DNA of 64,000 nt from an uncultured Eubacteriales bacterium. Its GTDB lineage: Bacteria > Bacillota > Clostridia > Oscillospirales > CAG-272. The stretch covers positions 1 to 64,000 of the forward strand of contig CAJLCI010000003.1 of the NCBI GenBank assembly GCA_905205065.1, in the 5' to 3' direction. The position numbers were made by a program, and so were the translations under genes. Shown one piece after another: positions 26,455 to 34,819 of the stretch (position 1 is the stretch's first letter; every line of letters begins with the position of its first letter). The notes beneath the pieces are model-generated. The model saw only the letters and a program-made list of their open reading frames with translations, ran no database searches and had not been told where the DNA came from.

Positions 26455-26786
26455 TATATGTTGCTTCCTCTTTTTTTTTTAATTAATACATACTGATGCA
26501 CTAATTCCTCTGTTTCTTTTTCAGAAAGAAATCGTTCTGGAATGCAATTATCACACCTTAAAATTTCACTCGTACCAAAGATTCTGCAGACAAAGGGACG
26601 ATTTTCGTATATAGAACATTTCCCATCAATCAAATGAGAACACTTCCCATTATATTCATAACCGCCCATTGATGCTTTTTCACTTGGTGTAAATTGAATT
26701 ATGTTTGTGCAGCATCTTGTACATTGATTATCACATTTTGATTCGGGAATCTTCTTGTAAAGTTCTCCTATTTTTGAAGCATCCAC
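26454..26786 (-). CDS. YkgJ-family cysteine cluster protein
   Basis: A 110-residue protein with the YkgJ/CxxCxxCC-type cluster: CDNQCTRCC, then GKCSHLIDGKCSIYENRPFVCR, then a further CDNC. These cysteines are thought to bind zinc or an iron-sulfur cluster; members occur in varied modification pathways, and function here is not known. The start is GTG, ten bases after GGAGGT, and overlaps the upstream GNAT gene by 19 bases. Confidence 0.8.
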   Translation of the reverse strand: MDASKIGELYKKIPESKCDNQCTRCCTNIIQFTPSEKASMGGYEYNGKCSHLIDGKCSIYENRPFVCRIFGTSEILRCDNCIPERFLSEKETEELVHQYVLIKKKRGSNI

Positions 26787-27580
26787 TGTGTAAAATACCT
26801 CCGTTCAAACATTTCAAAACCGACAGAAACAGCAACTTTTTTTGAATCTTCATTTTCCGGAACGCCATAAGATGCAAAATAGCCGTTTTCAATCACATCA
26901 TTGGCATAAAAAGCTGCCAGTTTTTTTGCTATTCCCTTACCGCGTGAATTTTCCGAAACATAAATATATGAAATATCCCAATAATATCCGTCAAATGTAT
27001 CAACTATCAAATAACCCAAAATATCTGTTTCATTGTCAATATAGGCGTAAATAATACAATTTTTATCGTTCGTTTTTATTCGTGTCTCGAATGCGTTTTT
27101 TAAGTTATCACGATATTGTCGAAGCGGTTCATAAAATGCCGAAACTATTTTTTCATCTTCTATCGTTAATCTTCTTATATTTTTATCTCTCTCATGTGAA
27201 ATCACAGGGCTAAGCATCCCAAAAGATTCCTGCTTTATGATATCATGCTTTCCAAATAAGTTAATAAACTGAGAATTTTGAAAAATGTCCGGCGAATCTG
27301 AAGAAAATAAAATCTCTTTTGCACTTTTCATAATGCTTTCAATTTCATTGTAAAAATAAATTAAGTTATTGAAATCAGATATTTCAAAATAAAAGTGACA
27401 GCCATCAAAGCAATAGTGATAAACAATAACAAGATCATCTCCGACAGAATAACCATACATTTTAGTTACAGCCAAATTTGAATTTCCGATATTACGCAGC
27501 TCATTTAAAGCAGCGGCGTACTTAGTTTCGTTTCTTTCGCTCAATAATACAATTAAATCTTCTCTTGTCAGTTTATTCAT
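26768..27580 (-). CDS. GNAT-family N-acetyltransferase with extra N-terminal domain
   Basis: A 270-residue protein. The C-terminal half (about 135-265) is a GNAT fold with the acetyl-CoA loop VSENSRGKGIAKKLAAFY preceded by the strand DISYIYV. The first 120 residues, with a HYCFDGCHFYFEISDF segment, are probably a second, degenerate GNAT-like or substrate-binding domain. It is the first gene of the four-gene overlapping cassette, so it may acetylate the cassette product or a toxic intermediate. ATG with AGAGG eleven bases upstream. The substrate is unknown. Confidence 0.75.
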   Translation of the reverse strand: MNKLTREDLIVLLSERNETKYAAALNELRNIGNSNLAVTKMYGYSVGDDLVIVYHYCFDGCHFYFEISDFNNLIYFYNEIESIMKSAKEILFSSDSPDIFQNSQFINLFGKHDIIKQESFGMLSPVISHERDKNIRRLTIEDEKIVSAFYEPLRQYRDNLKNAFETRIKTNDKNCIIYAYIDNETDILGYLIVDTFDGYYWDISYIYVSENSRGKGIAKKLAAFYANDVIENGYFASYGVPENEDSKKVAVSVGFEMFERRYFTQWMLQK

Positions 27581-27619
27581 TATCAGTTATACCTCTTTTA
27601 TAAAATCTTAAATTATCGG

Positions 27620-27745
27620 TTCAATTAAGGGCAAAGCTCTTTTATAATGCGTTCCGGCGGTGGTTACAACCGCTATCGGAAAAAGTAAGCAAAACTTGCT
27701 TCCTACATAGTCAAACGTCTTCTACAGTCAAACATCTCTCTTATT
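27620..27745 (+). repeat. Dispersed structured repeat, copy E (2 units)
   Basis: TTCAATTAAGGGCAAAGCTC forms hairpin AGGGC-aaa-GCTCT. TTATAATGCGTTCCGG follows, then hairpin two GCGGT-ggttaca-ACCGC, CGGAAAAAGTAAGC, two units (ATAGTCAAAC and GTCTTCTACAGTCAAAC) and ATCTCTCTTATTTT. Lies between the GNAT and AlkD-like genes, antisense to both. Confidence 0.8.
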
Positions 27746-27762
27746 TTAAAGGCAAAATATCT

Positions 27763-28458
27763 TTATTTTACAATTTTCAATGTTTTAAGATACTCTTTTT
27801 GTTCACCGGTTATACGGTAGCTCTCAATTGCCTTGCTTATTGCTTTATTGTGCGTCCACCTGTCCAATCGCTGATTTTCAAAATATGGAATAATGCTGCT
27901 GTATTGTTTTGCAAGGGCGGTAGCAAAGTACCATGCGATCATCATATTTACATAGTATTCCTCGCTCTTAACCGAAGCGACCATATCCGGATATTCTAAG
28001 GAAAAAGCTTCGTCAAGATAGAGTCTCATAAGGGCTTCAATTCCGAATCTTACTGTATATGTATGGTTATCGGCAATCCATTTTTTTATTTGCGAAAGCA
28101 AAGCTTTCATATTCTTTTTAAAAACTTTTGGATTAATAAGATCACAAGTTGCCCAGTTGTCAACATAAGGGAGAAAAGTTTCAAGCATTGAAACGCATTT
28201 ATCAAAATCTGAAATCTGTTCAATTAAAAAACCGTGAAGGTTATTTTCTTCATAGTATTTGTGAGGAAGGTCTCCGAGAAAATCGGAGGCTTCCGGTGCT
28301 TTAAACAACTGACGTGAATATTTTCTAAGCTCCGGTACTCTGATCCCTATAATTGTTTCTTTGTCAACAGTAGGAGTAATTTTGCTGCAAAAATCACGGT
28401 ATTCTATATCCTGAAGGCTGAAAAGCTGTTCTCTTATTTTAACTGAAGTTTCTGTCAC
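27763..28458 (-). CDS. DNA alkylation repair protein, AlkD-like
   Basis: HEAT-repeat-type protein of 231 residues related to AlkD, a glycosylase that removes bulky or positively charged N-alkylated bases without base flipping. Motifs are YRDFCSKI, IIGIRVPELRKYSRQL, the conserved VDNWATCD (Trp and Asp near the DNA backbone) and YYVNMMIAWYFATALAK. A GTG at 28482 in frame lies upstream of the ribosome site; the GTG at 28458, eight bases after GGAGG, fits better. Monocistronic. Catalytic activity is inferred from family. Confidence 0.85.
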   Translation of the reverse strand: MTETSVKIREQLFSLQDIEYRDFCSKITPTVDKETIIGIRVPELRKYSRQLFKAPEASDFLGDLPHKYYEENNLHGFLIEQISDFDKCVSMLETFLPYVDNWATCDLINPKVFKKNMKALLSQIKKWIADNHTYTVRFGIEALMRLYLDEAFSLEYPDMVASVKSEEYYVNMMIAWYFATALAKQYSSIIPYFENQRLDRWTHNKAISKAIESYRITGEQKEYLKTLKIVK

Positions 28459-28605
28459 TTCATTTTCCTCCGCTAATAACACTACATTTAAGTAAGTATA
28501 CCATAAAAAGCAAATGATTTCAAGAAAAACCGTAAAAATTACATAATTCGCTTACTGCGCAAGGTTTTAACACTGCTTATAATGAAAATAGATTCTACAG
28601 AACGG

Positions 28606-28634
28606 TTGAATTGTTCATTTATCTTTATTATAAT
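28606..28634 (+). promoter_or_regulatory. SigA-type promoter upstream of repeat F and the flavin reductase gene
   Basis: TTGAAT (28606-28611), 17-base spacer, TATAAT (28629-28634). Transcription would start near 28641, so repeat copy F (28652-28800) would form the 5' leader of the flavin reductase mRNA in sense orientation. Confidence 0.7.
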
Positions 28635-28651
28635 AAAATCAAAAAATCATC

Positions 28652-28800
28652 TTCAATAAGGAGCAAAATCCCGTTATAAATGAGCTCCGGCGGCGGATTT
28701 AGCCATCACCGGAAAAAGTGAGTGAAACCTCCGCTTGTCAAGGCAATCGTCTTTACTGTCTAATGCCTCACAGACGCAGATATCTCACTTTTAGTTATAA
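28652..28800 (+). repeat. Dispersed structured repeat, copy F (2-3 units)
   Basis: A near-consensus copy. It starts TTCAATAAGGAGCAAAATCC, then CGTTATAAATGAGC, hairpin two GGC-ggattta-GCC inside CCGG...CCGG, and GGAAAAAGTGAGTGAAACC. Units GTCTTTACTGTCTAAT and CACAGACGCAGAT precede the 3' block ATCTCACTTTTAGTTATAA. The GGAAAAAGTGAG and CTCACTTTT blocks are reverse complements. Confidence 0.85.
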
Positions 28801-28823
28801 GATAGTAATTTTTTTGCTTTACG

Positions 28824-28839
28824 TGCCGCTGAAGCGGCA
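28824..28839 (+). promoter_or_regulatory. Small palindrome before the flavin reductase start
   Basis: TGCCGCT-ga-AGCGGCA, a perfect 7-bp inverted repeat directly before the GAAAGGAA ribosome site. It could be an operator or a stem influencing translation. Confidence 0.4.
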
Positions 28840-28853
28840 GAAAGGAATTTGTT

Positions 28854-29420
28854 ATGAAAAAGAATTTCGGAGCTAAACCCTGGACCTATCCTCAGCCTGT
28901 ATTTATTGTCGCTTCATACGATGAAAATGGTATTCCGGACGCTATGAACGCCGCGTGGGGAGGCATCAGCAATGATACCGAGCTTTCACTGTGTCTGAGT
29001 GCCGGTCACAAAACTGTTAAAAACATTAAAGCACGCGGCGCCTTCACCGTTAGTATAGCAGATGCCTCACACGTAGCGGAATGTGATTACCTTGGAATTG
29101 TCTCGGCAAATGATGTTCCGAATAAACTTGAAATATCCGGGTTTCATACAAGTAATTCGGAATTTGTTGATGCACCTCTGATTGAAGAACTCAAGCTTGC
29201 GCTTGAATGCCGTCTTGTAAGCTACGACGATGACAGCTGCCGTCTCGTCGGCGAGATTGTCAACGTTTGTGCCGACGAAGACATTCTCGGAGCAAATGGT
29301 AAAATCGCTGTTCAAAAGTTAGATCCGATAACATTTGATCCGGTGGCAAACGAATACATCAGATTAGGAGATACTGTTGGCAAAGCCTTTGGAGAAGGAT
29401 TAAAGATTAAAAAATCTTAA
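28854..29420 (+). CDS. Flavin reductase family protein (flavoredoxin-like)
   Basis: A 188-residue FMN-binding split-barrel protein. The N-terminus has VFIVASYDENGIPDAMNAAW and SLCLSAGHKTVKNI, where family members bind FMN, followed by FTVSIA and CDYLGIVSAND. Relatives in anaerobes (flavoredoxin) carry electrons or reduce flavin with NAD(P)H. No partner gene is adjacent. ATG after GAAAGGAATTTG. The mRNA leader includes repeat copy F. Confidence 0.85.
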   Translation: MKKNFGAKPWTYPQPVFIVASYDENGIPDAMNAAWGGISNDTELSLCLSAGHKTVKNIKARGAFTVSIADASHVAECDYLGIVSANDVPNKLEISGFHTSNSEFVDAPLIEELKLALECRLVSYDDDSCRLVGEIVNVCADEDILGANGKIAVQKLDPITFDPVANEYIRLGDTVGKAFGEGLKIKKS

Positions 29421-29512
29421 ACCGCTTCTTTAAGTTTTATTACGATATGAAAAATCACGGCATAACATAATTAAATCTTAAATATTCCATAAGGTTTTTT
29501 TGACGAATTTTA

Positions 29513-29541
29513 TTGCATTGCGCGTAAAGCTATGTTATACT
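29513..29541 (+). promoter_or_regulatory. Possible promoter before the zinc-ribbon membrane protein
   Basis: TATACT at 29536-29541 with a weak -35 TTGCAT 17 bases upstream. The gene-free stretch 29421-29795 otherwise holds nothing recognisable. Confidence 0.35.
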
Positions 29542-29795
29542 TATAATATAAATAATCATTTGATTGTTTAGAATAGTTGTGATAAGGTATCGGTCTCCGT
29601 GTACAGCAAAAATTAAGTGCTTAATATGTCTTTTTTCAGGATAAACTTTAGGTTCTTAAAAAACACGAGAAGTTCGATGATTTAAGAGGCTAACGAAAAT
29701 ATTCAACATATTTGGTAAGCAGCCTTGAACATGCCGACTTTGCTGCCGGAGAGTTTCTATACCGCATTATTTTAAAGAAGGGAAAGATTGATTTT

Positions 29796-30308
29796 ATGAA
29801 AGTATGTCCTAACTGTCAGAATCAGGTAAATGACGATGTAGCCTTTTGCCCTATCTGTGGAACGCAGTTTGGAAATCAGCAAAATACGCAGAACGGCCAA
29901 GCGGGAGGAAACACTCAAAACGGCGGAAATTCCGGATACGGAAATCCATATACTGCATATGATCCGTATGACCATACCTCTGAATTTGATCCCCGTGATA
30001 TCTCGGCGAACAAGGTTGTTTCGATGTTATGCTATCTTCTGAGCTGGATTGGCATTATAATTGCACTTTTAGCTGCGGGAAACTCTCCATATGCGGCATT
30101 TCATGTCCGTCAGGCTCTTAAATTCGCAGTTGTTGAAATACTTCTCGGTATTGTAACGCTCGTTCTGTGCTGGACAGTCATTGTTCCTATTTGCGCAGTA
30201 GTTTTATACATAGCTTTGCTTGTTGTAAAAATAATTGCTTTTTTTCAGATTTGCGGAGGAAAAGCAAAGGAACCGTATATAATAAGAAACTTTGGATTTC
30301 TGAGATAA
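29796..30308 (+). CDS. Zinc-ribbon, DUF4870-like membrane protein
   Basis: A 170-residue protein. It has an N-terminal zinc ribbon (CPNCQNQVNDDVAFCPICG), a Gln/Asn/Gly-rich linker and a DUF4870/Tic20-like membrane domain with about three hydrophobic helices. These include VSMLCYLLSWIGIIIALL, the conserved AAFHVRQALKF at the cytoplasmic face and VVLYIALLVVKIIAFF. Function is unknown; the zinc ribbon may sense or dock. An upstream in-frame start (29712) lacks a ribosome site. ATG 29796 follows GAAGGGAAAG. Confidence 0.8.
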   Translation: MKVCPNCQNQVNDDVAFCPICGTQFGNQQNTQNGQAGGNTQNGGNSGYGNPYTAYDPYDHTSEFDPRDISANKVVSMLCYLLSWIGIIIALLAAGNSPYAAFHVRQALKFAVVEILLGIVTLVLCWTVIVPICAVVLYIALLVVKIIAFFQICGGKAKEPYIIRNFGFLR

Positions 30309-30364
30309 TCCGTACGGTCGAACCTTTTAAAAGCAGACTCTTATTAAAATTATACATATCTTCT

Positions 30365-30393
30365 AACCCCGTATACTTTTTGTGTGCGGGGTT
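30365..30393 (+). terminator. Hairpin after the zinc-ribbon gene
   Basis: AACCCCGTATAC and GTGTGCGGGGTT pair over 12 positions (with G-U pairs) around a TTTTT loop. No T-run follows, so termination would be weak or protein-assisted. Confidence 0.45.
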
Positions 30394-30550
30394 GGTAATT
30401 GTATTGGAATTTATTACAAGATATAAAATTTATGTTTCATTAACGAACTGTAAGATATAAGGATATATTTTTTAAAAAAATTAGATGAAAAGATCAAAGC
30501 AATTGCAAAATACAAAAATTTTAATATAACTATGAAAGGTACATAAAAGG

Positions 30551-31678
30551 ATGACAGATAAGGAAATCGCGGAAATAAGACGCAGATATAAGACTGATAA
30601 AAGCAGCATATCCCGCGTACGGGGTTGCTATGTAAATGACAAGCGTGAAATCATTTCGAAATTTGACCAGTCCATTGGCTTGATGACCGAGGATGAGGCA
30701 GAAGAACTTCTCGGCCTTCTGAAAAAAACGCTTTCCGGAAGCGTTGGAAAAAATCTGATTGATATTGAATTTTCAAATCAGCAGGTACTTGAAGGAAATG
30801 AACATGCCAGACTGATGAAGCTCCGGGACAGCGCTTTGGATTCAGAAGAAGCGGTTACCGAACTGTATGAAAGGATAATTAATTCCGTAAAGCTTGAGAG
30901 CAGCTATCTTATTCTGCTTGCATACGATAAATACGACGTCTTTTCCTATACAAAAGACGGCCGAAAGGCGGATGAGTCGTCAACCGTATTTTCATACGTT
31001 CTTTGCAGCATATGTCCGATAAAGCTGACAAAACCTGCTTTGAGTTATTATGCTCACGACAACACATTTAAAAATATTGCTGCAAATTCGGTCATCGCGG
31101 CTCCAGAGCTCGGATTTATGTTTCCGGCATTTGATAACCGAACCGCCAACATTTATAACGCGCTGTGCTATACAAGGAATATTTCAGAAAGCCGAAACGA
31201 ATTTACCGATTGCATAATGGGATGTCCGGCTCCTATTCCCGCAGCTGAGCAAAAAGACATTTTTGACTCTGTTCTGCAGGAATCTATGACCGACGACTGC
31301 AGCTACAGCGTAGTTTCCGGAATCCGCGACCGGATCTGTGATTTGCTTGAAGAGAACCGGGAAAGCAAAACGGAGGAACCACTGATGATATCCAAAAGCA
31401 CTATGCACAATCTGCTTAATGAATGCAATGTGCCTGAGGACAAAATAAATTCCTTTGATGATAAATTCGAAGAAGCATTCGGAAAACATGCACGTATCTG
31501 TCCTCATAACATAATTTCAACAAAACAGCTTGAAGTTAAAACACCGGATGTAACCGTTAAAGTTAATCCGGATCGAAGCGATCTTGTAAAAACCGAGGTT
31601 ATCGACGGCGTCAAATATATTCTTATACGGGCAGAAGACGGGGTTGAGGTAAACGGTGTCGATATCAATATAATTTAA
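30551..31678 (+). CDS. DUF4317 protein
   Basis: A 375-residue cytosolic protein of the uncharacterised DUF4317 family common in Clostridia. Recognisable blocks are DKEIAEIRRRYKTDKSSIS, RGCYVNDKREIISKFDQS and the central Cys-containing SSTVFSYVLCSICPIKLTKP. The C-terminal half has conserved APELGFMFPAFDNR and a closing EVIDGVKYILIRAEDGVEVNG that looks like a small beta domain. No catalytic motif is apparent. Monocistronic; an AAAGG site and ATG are clear. Confidence 0.85.
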   Translation: MTDKEIAEIRRRYKTDKSSISRVRGCYVNDKREIISKFDQSIGLMTEDEAEELLGLLKKTLSGSVGKNLIDIEFSNQQVLEGNEHARLMKLRDSALDSEEAVTELYERIINSVKLESSYLILLAYDKYDVFSYTKDGRKADESSTVFSYVLCSICPIKLTKPALSYYAHDNTFKNIAANSVIAAPELGFMFPAFDNRTANIYNALCYTRNISESRNEFTDCIMGCPAPIPAAEQKDIFDSVLQESMTDDCSYSVVSGIRDRICDLLEENRESKTEEPLMISKSTMHNLLNECNVPEDKINSFDDKFEEAFGKHARICPHNIISTKQLEVKTPDVTVKVNPDRSDLVKTEVIDGVKYILIRAEDGVEVNGVDINII

Positions 31679-31801
31679 TGAAGACATACATCGCCTAAAC
31701 GTACATTGATTATTTTCTCATGGAATAAAGAAAAGAATTTAATCTATGAGACCGAACAGTATTTACAGTTGAAGTTCATAATATTATTTACAAAATGGAT
31801 T

Positions 31802-31830
31802 TTGACAAAGATATATATATATGATATAAT
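31802..31830 (+). promoter_or_regulatory. Consensus SigA promoter of the ruvC-ruvA-ruvB operon
   Basis: TTGACA (31802-31807), 17-base spacer, TATAAT (31825-31830). The predicted transcript would carry repeat copy G as part of its roughly 270-base leader ahead of ruvC. Confidence 0.9.
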
Positions 31831-31900
31831 AATATGAATTTTATTTATATTCGGCATATTGTAGAAAGCTGTCTGCCAGGCGCATATTCTGCTGCAAATA

Positions 31901-32048
31901 CTGAATTAAATAGTGAGAATAGCTGTTATATGGCGTTCCGGCAGCTGGTTCAACCAGTGCCGGAAAAGATAAGCAGAACCCGCTGACTACCGAAGTAAGT
32001 GCCTTTACAGCCGGACGTCTTGAAGACGTAAACATCTCACTTATTTAA
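31901..32048 (+). repeat. Dispersed structured repeat, copy G (2-3 units) in the ruvC leader
   Basis: Starts CTGAATTAAATAGTGAGAAT, then TTATATGGCGTTCCGG. Hairpin two is CTGG-ttcaa-CCAG inside CCGG...CCGG, followed by AAAAGATAAGCAGAACC. Units GTGCCTTTACAGCCGGAC and GTCTTGAAGACGTAAAC precede ATCTCACTTATTT. In sense orientation between a consensus promoter and ruvC. Hairpin one is weak here. Confidence 0.75.
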
Positions 32049-32104
32049 AATGCCGCTATATAAAAATTGTATACTGTTTTCCGAAAAAGGTAGGTTACCT
32101 AATT

Positions 32105-32596
32105 ATGATAATTCTCGGAATAGATCCGGGACTGGCAATTGTAGGATACGGGGTTATCGAATACAAAAATTCAGCATTTACGACAATCGATTACGGTTCT
32201 ATTCAAACTCCGGCGCATACCCCTGTCGAAAACCGAATTTCTACAATATATTCTGACCTTAACCGGATAATTGAAATGTACAAGCCTGCCGACATGGCAG
32301 TTGAAGAGCTTTTTTTCAATACTAATCAAAAAACCGCTATAACTGTCGCAGAAGCACGCGGAGTAATTTTACTTTGTGCGAAGCAAAGGGGATTAAATAT
32401 CTATGAATACACGCCGCTTCAGGTAAAACAGTCTGTAGTCGGATACGGACGGGCTGAAAAGAAGCAGATAATTGAAATGACAAAAATTATTTTAGGGCTA
32501 AAGGAAACGCCAAAGCCTGACGATACCGCCGATGCTCTTGCAATTGCAGTTTGTCATGCGCATACAGGCGGAAGCCGATTAAAGAAGTATTTATAG
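32105..32596 (+). CDS. ruvC: Holliday junction resolvase RuvC
   Basis: Endonuclease that cuts Holliday junctions symmetrically in homologous recombination repair. The 163-residue protein has the four acidic catalytic residues of the family: Asp7 in GIDPGLAIVGYG, Glu in VEELFFNTNQKTA, and the two Asp of DDTADALAIAVCHAH. First gene of ruvC-ruvA-ruvB, behind a consensus promoter and repeat copy G. A 231-base gap before ruvA contains a short direct repeat (TATCATTTAATA twice) and no gene. Confidence 0.96.
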   Translation: MIILGIDPGLAIVGYGVIEYKNSAFTTIDYGSIQTPAHTPVENRISTIYSDLNRIIEMYKPADMAVEELFFNTNQKTAITVAEARGVILLCAKQRGLNIYEYTPLQVKQSVVGYGRAEKKQIIEMTKIILGLKETPKPDDTADALAIAVCHAHTGGSRLKKYL

Positions 32597-32827
32597 CTGC
32601 GAAAAGATTCCGCATCGTATTATTGTATCATTTAATATATCATTTAATAATTGAATTATCAGACAGCAGTTAAAAAATTTCTACTGCAATCGGTTGATTT
32701 TGCATATGACATTTTTTTATTTCGGAAAAACCACTGTATACCGCCGAAACATCATCTGACAAGCTTTCGGCTTATATTGAATTACAGAAAGAAGTCAATT
32801 CTTAAGTTAAAAGGAGATAGTCCTTGA

Positions 32828-33442
32828 ATGTTTTACTCAATTACAGGCAAGGTAATTCTTACTGAACCGGGAACGGTTGTAATCGAGACCGGAGGAATCG
32901 GGTACCGCCTCACAGTAAGCGGAAAAACCTTAGGATATGCGGCGGAAAACGCGGGAACGGAAAATGTCAGCCTTTTTACATATCTGTCCGTCAGGGAGGA
33001 CGCTATAGAGCTTTTCGGGTTTTACTCAAAAAGTGAGCTTGACATGTTCAAGAGACTGATTTCGGTTTCCGGAGTAGGTCCCAAAGCGGCAATTTCAATT
33101 CTTACGCAGCTGTCTCCGGCGGAGCTTGGTTCGGCGGTTATTTCAGGAGATTACAAATTGCTTACCAAAGCTCCCGGAATCGGGAAAAAAATTGCGGAAC
33201 GTATCCTGCTGGAGCTTAAGGATAAAATTGCCGGAGAATCTTTTTCTCTCTCCGGGAATGCAGGTGATCTTTCGCTTAATACTTCTGCTGCAGATCCCGA
33301 CAAACTGTCCGACGCGGAAAACACGCTTCTTGTGCTTGGCTACACCCGCGGAGAAATCGCAGACTCGCTTCGAGGAATAGACATTAATTCTCTTTCTATT
33401 GAGGAAATAATAAAAGCGGCTCTGAAAAAGCTCATGAAATAA
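32828..33442 (+). CDS. ruvA: Holliday junction branch migration protein RuvA
   Basis: RuvA tetramers bind the four-way junction and load RuvB. The 204-residue protein shows the OB domain (MFYSITGKVI...VVIETGGIGYRLTVS) and the two helix-hairpin-helix motifs (LISVSGVGPKAAISIL and LLTKAPGIGKKIAERILLEL). The small C-terminal RuvB-binding domain is AENTLLVLGYTRGEIADSL. ATG 11 bases after AAGGAG. Confidence 0.96.
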   Translation: MFYSITGKVILTEPGTVVIETGGIGYRLTVSGKTLGYAAENAGTENVSLFTYLSVREDAIELFGFYSKSELDMFKRLISVSGVGPKAAISILTQLSPAELGSAVISGDYKLLTKAPGIGKKIAERILLELKDKIAGESFSLSGNAGDLSLNTSAADPDKLSDAENTLLVLGYTRGEIADSLRGIDINSLSIEEIIKAALKKLMK

Positions 33443-33600
33443 ATTAGACGGCAGCAGATGTAAATATTCATAAGCGGAGTATACTCTTTAGTTACTGACA
33501 ATCGCAAAGTACTATAACATTTGTTCAGAACTCCGGTATATTATTTAGGTATATTATAAATTATTAAAAACTGAAATAAAAAGAAATCAAGGAATTTTAA

Positions 33601-34716
33601 ATGATTCAAAACTATACAGGACAAGATATTTCCGACTATGATGAATACAAGTCGCAAAATCGAATTGTAAGCACCGAAGAATCTGAGGAAGATCACGATA
33701 CTGAGGTTTCGCTTCGTCCAAAACAGCTCGGAGATTACATCGGTCAGATCAAAGCTAAGGAAAATCTTAAAATTTACATTGAAGCCGCCAAACAGCGCGG
33801 CGACTCTCTTGATCATGTTCTTCTGTACGGACCTCCGGGCCTCGGAAAAACAACTCTCGCAGGAATAATTGCCAACGAGCTCGGCTCAAATCTTCGCATA
33901 ACATCAGGACCGGCCATTGAAAAACAAGGAGATCTTGCGGCTCTTCTTACAAACCTGTCTAACGGAGATATTCTTTTCATTGACGAAATTCACAGACTCC
34001 AGCGATCGGTAGAAGAGATATTGTATCCGGCTATGGAAGATTTTTCGCTCGACATCATCATAGGAAAGGGACCGGCCGCAAGAAGTATAAGAATTGATCT
34101 TCCTCATTTTACTCTTGTAGGAGCGACTACACGGGCAGGACAGCTTTCAGCCCCCCTTCGTGACCGTTTCGGCGTACTTCTTAAACTTGAATTCTATGCT
34201 CCTGATGAACTCGGTGAGATCATAAAGCGGAACGCACGTCTTCTTGGAATTTCCATTAACAGCGCCGGAGCAGCTGAAATTGCCGCACGTTCACGCGGAA
34301 CTCCAAGAATTGCAAACCGTATTTTAAAAAGAATCCGTGATTTTGCCCAGGTAAAAGGTGATGGTATAATAGACGGAGAAATAGCCGATTATGCGCTTAA
34401 AATGCTCGAAATAGATGATAAGGGATTAGATAGTATCGACCGCAGAATGCTCGAAACGATTATCAAAATTTACGGCGGAGGTCCGGTCGGACTCGATACT
34501 CTTGCGGCCTCGATCGGCGAAGAGGCTGTTACGATAGAGGACGTGTACGAGCCTTATCTCATGCAGATAGGTTTTCTTTCACGAACTCCCAGAGGGCGTT
34601 GCGTTACACGTCTCGCGTGCGAGCACCTCGGAATGGAATGCCGCGGCATTACAGAACCGGATTCCGACAGCCGGCAGATAGACCTTTTTGAAGAGTCTGA
34701 CGGCTCTGAAAAATAA
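33601..34716 (+). CDS. ruvB: Holliday junction branch migration helicase RuvB
   Basis: AAA+ motor for branch migration. The 371-residue protein has [20 protein letters not shown], Walker [13 protein letters not shown], Walker [11 protein letters not shown], sensor 1 [11 protein letters not shown], and the winged-helix C-terminal domain ([33 protein letters not shown]). It carries about 30 extra acidic residues at the N-terminus relative to the family core and a short acidic tail. Confidence 0.97.
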   Translation: MIQNYTGQDISDYDEYKSQNRIVSTEESEEDHDTEVSLRPKQLGDYIGQIKAKENLKIYIEAAKQRGDSLDHVLLYGPPGLGKTTLAGIIANELGSNLRITSGPAIEKQGDLAALLTNLSNGDILFIDEIHRLQRSVEEILYPAMEDFSLDIIIGKGPAARSIRIDLPHFTLVGATTRAGQLSAPLRDRFGVLLKLEFYAPDELGEIIKRNARLLGISINSAGAAEIAARSRGTPRIANRILKRIRDFAQVKGDGIIDGEIADYALKMLEIDDKGLDSIDRRMLETIIKIYGGGPVGLDTLAASIGEEAVTIEDVYEPYLMQIGFLSRTPRGRCVTRLACEHLGMECRGITEPDSDSRQIDLFEESDGSEK

Positions 34717-34730
34717 ATAGGAGTGAAAAA

Positions 34731-34796
34731 ATGGCGGGAAGTATACACTATCAGTACAAGCACTCCCTCAGCGTAATAAATTTTATGATTTTTTGA
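34731..34796 (+). CDS. Possible 21-residue leader peptide between ruvB and the methyltransferase gene
   Basis: An ATG seven bases after TAGGAG opens a 21-codon frame (MAGSIHYQYKHSL...) whose TGA touches the GAAAGG site of the next gene. The ribosome site is excellent and the stop-to-SD spacing is that of a coupling peptide, but there is no family evidence, so this may be chance. Confidence 0.35.
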   Translation: MAGSIHYQYKHSLSVINFMIF

Positions 34797-34819
34797 AAGG
34801 TATAAAAATTACAAACAAG

